Part shown: positions 59,712 to 64,000 of the stretch, one piece after another
Numbering within the stretch: the first letter of the stretch is position 1
How the letters are laid out: every line of letters begins with the position of its first letter
Source of the DNA: Parahalioglobus pacificus
Lineage (GTDB): Bacteria; Pseudomonadota; Gammaproteobacteria; Pseudomonadales; Halieaceae
Assembly: GCF_014652275.1 (NCBI RefSeq)
Contig: NZ_BMYM01000002.1
Span: forward strand, 496,001 to 560,000
Reading direction: 5' to 3'
DNA length: 64,000 nt
The notes under the pieces: model-generated
Seen by the model: only the letters and a program-made list of their open reading frames with translations
Databases searched by the model: none
What the model was told of the DNA's origin: nothing
Made by a program: the position numbers and the translations under genes

Positions 59712-61247
59712 ATGCGTCCGCTCGCTCGTTTGCTCGCACTCTTGGTGTGCAGCCTACCCCTGCTCTCATACGGGGCAGACAAACCTAATATTCTGGTTAT
59801 CTGGGGAGACGATATCGGTTGGTCAAACCTCAGTGCCTACCACCGCGGGATGTTAGGCGGCAGCACCCCGAACATCGACCGCATAGCCAATGAAGGTGCC
59901 ATGTTCACCGACTACTACGGTGAGCAGAGCTGCACAGCCGCGAGATCGGCGTTTATCACCGGCCAGCACCCGCTGCGCACAGGCCTGTTGAAAGTGGGCA
60001 TGCCGGGTGCGGATATTGGGCTCAGGGATGAAGACCCTACCCTGGCGGAACTGCTGAAACCGCAAGGCTACGCCACTGGCCAGTTCGGTAAAAATCACCT
60101 GGGTGATAAGGACGAATTCCTGCCTAGCAATCACGGCTTCGATGAGTTTTTCGGCAACCTGTATCACCTAAATGCAGAAGAAGAGCCCGAAACCTACTTC
60201 TATCCCAAGGACCCGGCCTTCAAACAGCGGTTCGCGCCCCGTGGCGTGATTCGGTCATCCGCTGACGGCAAGATCGAGGATACAGGCCCCCTCACGCGCA
60301 AGCGCATGGAGACCATCGATCAGGAGTTCACCGACGCAGCGCTGAAGTTTATGGACGAATCTGCCGCGGACGATAAACCCTTCTTTGTCTGGTTCAACGC
60401 CACCCGAATGCACATATGGACGCGCCTGTCGCCCGAGTGGGACGGCAAAACCGGCTATGGACTGTATGCCGACGGCCTTGCCGAGCACGATCACCACGTG
60501 GGCCAATTGCTGGATAAGCTGGATGAACTGGGCATCTCTGACAATACGATCGTTGTTTATTCAACGGATAACGGCTCTCAAACCAATACCTATCCCGATG
60601 GCGGCATGGAGCCTTTCCGGGGTGAAAAGGGCAGTACCTGGGAGGGTGGCTTCCGGGTGCCGGCGATGATCCGTTGGCCGGGCGTGGTTGAGCCGGGCCG
60701 CGTTATCAATGACGTGATGTCACATCTGGACTGGGTGCCCACCCTGATGTCCGCGGCGGGAGAGCCCGGCATCAAAGAGAAGCTACTGCAGGGTCACCGT
60801 GCCGGCGGCAAGAACTTCAAGGTTCACCTAGATGGCTACGATCAGAGCGCGCTGCTAAGCGGCGCCGGTGAAGGCCAGCGCAAGAGTGTTTTCTATTTTG
60901 ATGACAATGCCAACTTCAATGCGATTCGCTGGGGTGACTGGAAAATCCACTTCGCCACCATGCCCGACGGCTGGGGTGGTCCGCGTGAACCGCTGAACTT
61001 CCCGCGCATGGTGCACCTGCGCAGCGATCCCTATGAGGCGTCACTGGATTCACAGATGTACACGCGATTCTTTGCTGATCAGCTGTGGCTGTTTGTGCCG
61101 GTGCAACAGGAAGTGGGGCAGTGGTTGGGCACCTTCCGGCAGTACCCGCCGCGCCAACCTACCGCCAGCTTTACCATCGATCGCATCATGCAGCAGATGC
61201 AACAAATGCTGCAGATGCGCGCCCGCGGCGCACAGCCGCAGGGTTAG
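59712..61247 (+). CDS. Secreted arylsulfatase (S1-type, formylglycine active site)
   Basis: The 511-residue protein has a signal peptide (RLLALLVCSLPLLSYGADKP) and the sulfatase pattern: ILVIWGDDIGWSNLSAYHRG with two metal-binding Asp, and the formylglycine site CTAARSAFITGQHPLRTG with Cys at about residue 74, which needs conversion by a maturase. NHGFDEFFGNLYHL and STDNGSQTNTYPDGG add more. It would remove sulfate from phenolic or sugar esters in the periplasm. No maturase gene is seen in the window. Its C-terminal 50 residues are Gln- and Met-rich (MQQMQQMLQM) and lie outside the usual fold. Confidence 0.9.
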   Translation: MRPLARLLALLVCSLPLLSYGADKPNILVIWGDDIGWSNLSAYHRGMLGGSTPNIDRIANEGAMFTDYYGEQSCTAARSAFITGQHPLRTGLLKVGMPGADIGLRDEDPTLAELLKPQGYATGQFGKNHLGDKDEFLPSNHGFDEFFGNLYHLNAEEEPETYFYPKDPAFKQRFAPRGVIRSSADGKIEDTGPLTRKRMETIDQEFTDAALKFMDESAADDKPFFVWFNATRMHIWTRLSPEWDGKTGYGLYADGLAEHDHHVGQLLDKLDELGISDNTIVVYSTDNGSQTNTYPDGGMEPFRGEKGSTWEGGFRVPAMIRWPGVVEPGRVINDVMSHLDWVPTLMSAAGEPGIKEKLLQGHRAGGKNFKVHLDGYDQSALLSGAGEGQRKSVFYFDDNANFNAIRWGDWKIHFATMPDGWGGPREPLNFPRMVHLRSDPYEASLDSQMYTRFFADQLWLFVPVQQEVGQWLGTFRQYPPRQPTASFTIDRIMQQMQQMLQMRARGAQPQG

Positions 61248-61250
61248 CAC

Positions 61251-61997
61251 TTAGCCGGCGGTCTGTGCCCCGTCTATGGGCAGGGCCGCCCCTGTCACAA
61301 AGCGCGCTTCATCGCTGGCCAGATAAGCGATGGCAGCAGCGACCTCCTCGGGTTCAGCGCCTTCCAATAGGGGGTTGAGCCTGGCCAACAAGTTGAGATC
61401 GGCGCCCTCCGGCATAGTGAAATTCAGCGCCAAGGGCGTTTTTACCATGCCCGGGCACACCGCGTTGGCCCGCACGCCGCGCTGCGAATATTCAATGGCC
61501 ACGGCCTTGGTGAACATCAGCACGCCGGCTTTGGTGGCGCAGTAGGCCGCATTGTAGGCCTGCCCGACCAGCCCGGCAGATGAAGACATGTTGATCAGGT
61601 TGCCGCCGGATGCCTCCAGTGCAGGCAGGGCGGCGCGGGTCATGTAAAACACGCCGCTCAGATTAACGTCCAGTTGCTGCTGCCACTGGGCGTCGGTGAT
61701 CGCCGTCACATGCTCGCACAAGGGGATGCCTGCAATGTTGCACAGCACATCCAGGCGGTCGAAACGTGCCAGGCACTGATCGACGGCAGCCTGGCACTGC
61801 TCGGCATCGGAAACATCCAGTGTGGTGCTGTCTGCTTTGGCCGGGTCCAACGATGCCAGCGTTTCTGCCAGCCCCTGCGTATTAATGTCGGCTGCGAAAA
61901 CCCTGGCCCCAAGGCGGGCAAAATGCAGGGCAGTGGCGCGCCCGATACCTGAGCCTGCGCCGGTGACCAGAATCACTTTGTCATTGAAGGATGTCAT
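61251..61997 (-). CDS. Short-chain dehydrogenase/reductase
   Basis: The 248-residue classical SDR has VILVTGAGSGIGRATALHFARLG with an Asp at the end of the second strand (AADINTQ), which suggests NAD preference. It also has CNIAGI, the catalytic Ser in NMSSSAGLVG and the YxxxK pair in YCATKAGV. The C-terminus GAALPIDGAQTAG is typical. Substrate unknown. It lies three bases from the sulfatase stop in convergent orientation and follows the quinone oxidoreductase gene by 29 bases on the same strand, so the two oxidoreductases are likely one operon. Confidence 0.88.
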   Translation of the reverse strand: MTSFNDKVILVTGAGSGIGRATALHFARLGARVFAADINTQGLAETLASLDPAKADSTTLDVSDAEQCQAAVDQCLARFDRLDVLCNIAGIPLCEHVTAITDAQWQQQLDVNLSGVFYMTRAALPALEASGGNLINMSSSAGLVGQAYNAAYCATKAGVLMFTKAVAIEYSQRGVRANAVCPGMVKTPLALNFTMPEGADLNLLARLNPLLEGAEPEEVAAAIAYLASDEARFVTGAALPIDGAQTAG

Positions 61998-62026
61998 CTA
62001 TCCTTATCCCCTGTGTGATTGTTATC

Positions 62027-63010
62027 TCAAAGTTGAAGGATGATCTTGCCCATGTGGGTGCCTTCCTGCATGCGCGCATGAGCGCGTTCGACTTCCTCCA
62101 GCGGGAATACGGTATCCACGACCGGTCGAATTGCGCCGCTCTCCAGGTGGGGATAAACGGTAGTCATAATCTCTTCTACCATCACAGCCTTCTGAGCAAA
62201 ACTTTGTGCCCTAAGCGTGGAGCCTGTGAGCGTCAGCCGTTTCATCAGTAGTGGCGCCAGGTTCAGTTGCGCTTCGAAGCCGCGGATAAATGCGATGGAC
62301 ACGAGCCGGCCCTCGGGGGCCGCCACATTGATATTTTTTTGGACGAAGTCACCGCCCACCATATCCAGTATCACGTTGATCTGGTTATTGAGGCCCAGTT
62401 CGGTGAGCTCGGCTTCAAAGTCCTGTTCCCGGTAGTTGAAGGCGACGGTGGCGCCCAGTGAGGTCAGTGCTTCACACTTTTCGGCGGTACCTGCCGTGGT
62501 GTAGACCTCGGCCCCAAGGACCTTACAGATTCTCACGCCCAAGGTGCCTATCCCGCTGGCGCCACCGTGAATCAGGACTTTCTCGCCTGCCTTGAGTCCC
62601 GCCCGCTGAAACAGGTTGTGCCAGACCGTCAGCAGTGCTTCCGGCAGCGAAGCTGCCTCTCCCATGCTGAAGTCTCTGGGAATGGGTAGGCACTGCCCCA
62701 CAGGTGCGACGGCGTGACTGGCATAGCCGCCTCCGTGGGTCAGGGCGCATACCGCGTCGCCGACTGCCCAGCCATTCACCTCCGGGCCAACGGCTATCAC
62801 TGTGCCGGCGACTTCCAGACCCATGAGGGGAGACGCGTCCGGGGGTGGTGGGTATAAACCGGCACGCTGCAGCAGGTCTGCCCGATTGAGACCGGCAGCG
62901 GCAACGTCAATCAGCAGTTCACCGGGGCCCGGTGTGGGTGGGGTGCCGGTGGCTACCGAGAGTGAACGGTCGTTTTCATCGATGGCAACGTAGCGGTATT
63001 CGCTGGGCAT
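62027..63010 (-). CDS. NAD(P)H-dependent quinone oxidoreductase (PIG3-like MDR)
   Basis: The 327-residue zinc-free medium-chain reductase has GLNRADLLQRAGLYPPPPDASPLMGLEVAGTV, AEALPEALLTVWHNLFQ (as SLPEALLTVWHNLF), and GEKVLIHGGASGIGTLGVRICKVLGAEVYTTAGTAEK, the nucleotide-binding site. The N-terminal PPPPDASPLMGLEV is that of the PIG3/TP53I3-like group, which reduces quinones with NADPH. Together with the SDR it may take part in oxidation or detoxification. The next gene on the same strand, a TetR regulator upstream by 115 bases, may control this run. Confidence 0.88.
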   Translation of the reverse strand: MPSEYRYVAIDENDRSLSVATGTPPTPGPGELLIDVAAAGLNRADLLQRAGLYPPPPDASPLMGLEVAGTVIAVGPEVNGWAVGDAVCALTHGGGYASHAVAPVGQCLPIPRDFSMGEAASLPEALLTVWHNLFQRAGLKAGEKVLIHGGASGIGTLGVRICKVLGAEVYTTAGTAEKCEALTSLGATVAFNYREQDFEAELTELGLNNQINVILDMVGGDFVQKNINVAAPEGRLVSIAFIRGFEAQLNLAPLLMKRLTLTGSTLRAQSFAQKAVMVEEIMTTVYPHLESGAIRPVVDTVFPLEEVERAHARMQEGTHMGKIILQL

Positions 63011-63125
63011 AGCGGGTCTCCTGAGTCCGGGGCGCGATTCTGGCCAGTTACGGCGCTCAGCGCCAGTGCATCAGTGCTGCTCAGTTTGGGCGAGGCCCAA
63101 AGGTGTGGCTATGTCGCCTGCGGTC

Positions 63126-63752
63126 TCAGCCAGTGTCCGTGCAGATCAGCGTTTCAAACAGTCCGCGTGCCTCTTCCAGTTTGGCGAAGATGGGGAATTC
63201 GCTGTCGAAGGCCCAGCTGGTGGTGAGGGAGTTCAGGGTGCCAACCACGACGCTTGCGAGCATGTCGGGTGAAAAGCGGTCAGTGGCATCGCCCAGCTCC
63301 CGGCCAGCTTCAATCAGCTCTGTGAAACTGGCCAGTGCGCTACTGCCGATCTCTCGCTGCTGCTCGGTGTTGTTGGCAAATGATGAGGGTGCCAGCAAGA
63401 TGAGCTGCCTGTCGATGTCTTCATAACTGGCAAACCGCGTCTCGATGTAGTCGATCATGGCGGCCAGACGCGCACGGGTGCTGTGGTGGTTGGTCATCAG
63501 CTCCCGAAGCATAGGCTCTGACTGACTGTACAGTCGGCTGATGCCCAGCCCGCCTAGCAGCGCGTGTTTGTTGGGGAAATACCCGTAGAAGGTTCGCCTG
63601 GCCACATCGGCAGCTTCGCAGATTTGTTCAATAGAGGTGTCGTCGACGCCCTGGCTCTTGAACAGCTGATAGGCGGCGTCTTCGATGCGCGCCCGGATTT
63701 CCTGCTTACGCTTTTCCCGCCGACTGACCGGCGGCTCCGCAATTGTGTCCAT
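63126..63752 (-). CDS. TetR family transcriptional regulator
   Basis: The 208-residue protein has an N-terminal HTH at about residues 15-62 (IRARIEDAAYQLFKSQGVDDTSIEQICEAADVARRTFYGYFPNKHALL) and a helical ligand domain. It is the usual plan of a TetR repressor. Its likely promoter is on the minus strand at 63788-63816 with a palindrome inside. The divergent neighbour is an amidohydrolase gene whose start is at 63921, and the quinone oxidoreductase gene follows on its own strand; either could be its target. Ligand unknown. Confidence 0.88.
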   Translation of the reverse strand: MDTIAEPPVSRREKRKQEIRARIEDAAYQLFKSQGVDDTSIEQICEAADVARRTFYGYFPNKHALLGGLGISRLYSQSEPMLRELMTNHHSTRARLAAMIDYIETRFASYEDIDRQLILLAPSSFANNTEQQREIGSSALASFTELIEAGRELGDATDRFSPDMLASVVVGTLNSLTTSWAFDSEFPIFAKLEEARGLFETLICTDTG

Positions 63753-63787
63753 GCTTTTGCTGTTTTGGTGGTTGCAAACCGGATTCC

Positions 63788-63816
63788 ATTAAACTAATTT
63801 GTAGACATATGTGCAA
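63788..63816 (-). promoter_or_regulatory. Candidate promoter of the TetR gene with an internal palindrome
   Basis: On the minus strand a TTGCAC hexamer (63811-63816) and a TTTAAT hexamer (63788-63793) are 17 bases apart, giving a start near 63781 and a leader of about 28 bases to the TetR gene. The palindrome ACATATGT at 63805-63812 overlaps the -35 side and could be an operator for TetR itself. Found by eye. Confidence 0.5.
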
Positions 63817-63920
63817 GTTTGCTCAAATGTGGCGCTATCGCCTGCCGCGGCACAGGCGCTGCGAAGCGGCCCTTGCACCCTGATGACAACAGTGAGAACA
63901 CATTAGAAACGAGCTACACC

Positions 63921-64000
63921 ATGTCTGAACGCCTGATCGTAGTGTCCACAGACTGCCATGCCGGTCTGCCCATTGCCGACTACAAGCCCTACGTGGAGAG
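63921..64000 (+). CDS. Amidohydrolase family protein, 5' end only
   Basis: An ATG at 63921 opens a frame that runs past the window end. The first residues (SERLIVVSTDCHAGLPIADY) resemble the metal-dependent TIM-barrel amidohydrolase-2 family near its N-terminal D-x-H metal-binding motif. Only 26 codons are visible, so the assignment is provisional. It is divergent from the TetR gene, so it may be under TetR control. Confidence 0.6.
   Translation, partial: MSERLIVVSTDCHAGLPIADYKPYVE

Overview
This is a 64 kb stretch of a bacterial chromosome, about 60 percent GC by eye and densely coded on both strands. It carries only chromosomal housekeeping and accessory genes. I saw no tRNA, rRNA, insertion sequence, phage, integron or CRISPR array. 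The gene set points to an aerobic, probably marine gammaproteobacterium: an lgt-thyA-folA cluster, a TtpC-type TonB2 energy system with DUF3450 and TPR partners, two DUF3012 repeats, MltF-like and UbiX proteins, coniferyl aldehyde dehydrogenase, sulfatases and an RNase J-like protein. The mix resembles the Halieaceae (OM60/NOR5) group, but that placement is inference from gene content, not a phylogeny.

Layout. 0.1-3.2 kb: an NRDE protein, then lgt-thyA-folA. 3.3-9.0 kb: a seven-gene TonB operon (DUF3450, TtpC-like ExbB, ExbB, two ExbD, TonB, TPR protein) with a promoter candidate in front and a strong two-way terminator behind, shared with a convergent cold-shock gene. 9.5-14.1 kb, minus strand: a tightly overlapping run of a substrate-binding protein, glycerophosphodiesterase, YjbR-like protein, pyruvate kinase and glucokinase. 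14.2-23.4 kb: VOC proteins, small lipoproteins, aldehyde dehydrogenase, a COMT-like methyltransferase, an MscS channel, an S10 peptidase, an NTF2-like protein and a YbaY/META lipoprotein. 23.5-26.0 kb: a small exported His/Cys protein and a zinc-type (ZnuD-like) TonB receptor with two His/Asp/Glu-rich tracts and an in-frame TAG. 26.1-33.6 kb: UbiX, an MFS transporter, dehydrogenases, a cupin, DUF4136-type lipoproteins, a LysR regulator and a membrane methyltransferase. 33.6-38.3 kb: a three-gene ABC/GldFG/DUF4340 unit. 38.3-47.9 kb: TauE, glutathione reductase, a serine hydrolase, a MOSC protein, a broken DUF481 gene, DAHP synthase, a GPH transporter and an RNase J-like protein. 48-56.7 kb: an outer-membrane barrel, a zinc-ribbon protein, small membrane proteins, a histone H1-like protein, a GSDH-type dehydrogenase, an epimerase, a broken alkylsulfatase-like MBL gene and an MltF-like transglycosylase. 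56.7-64 kb: a large S8 peptidase lipoprotein, a sulfatase, SDR and quinone oxidoreductases, a TetR regulator and the start of an amidohydrolase.

How the parts fit. The TonB operon would energise outer-membrane receptors such as the ZnuD-like protein. The VOC, dehydrogenase, amidohydrolase and sulfatase genes suggest a heterotroph degrading aromatic and sulfated organic matter. I found no clear candidate for a wholly new multi-gene system.

The most unusual signal is three otherwise well-preserved genes carrying small, recent-looking lesions: the ZnuD-like receptor (one TAG), the DUF481 gene (one A missing from an A-run plus a perfect 7-bp tandem duplication) and the MBL hydrolase (one extra T in a T-run plus one TAG). 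These may be fresh pseudogenes, slippage-prone alleles or sequence errors; reads would decide.
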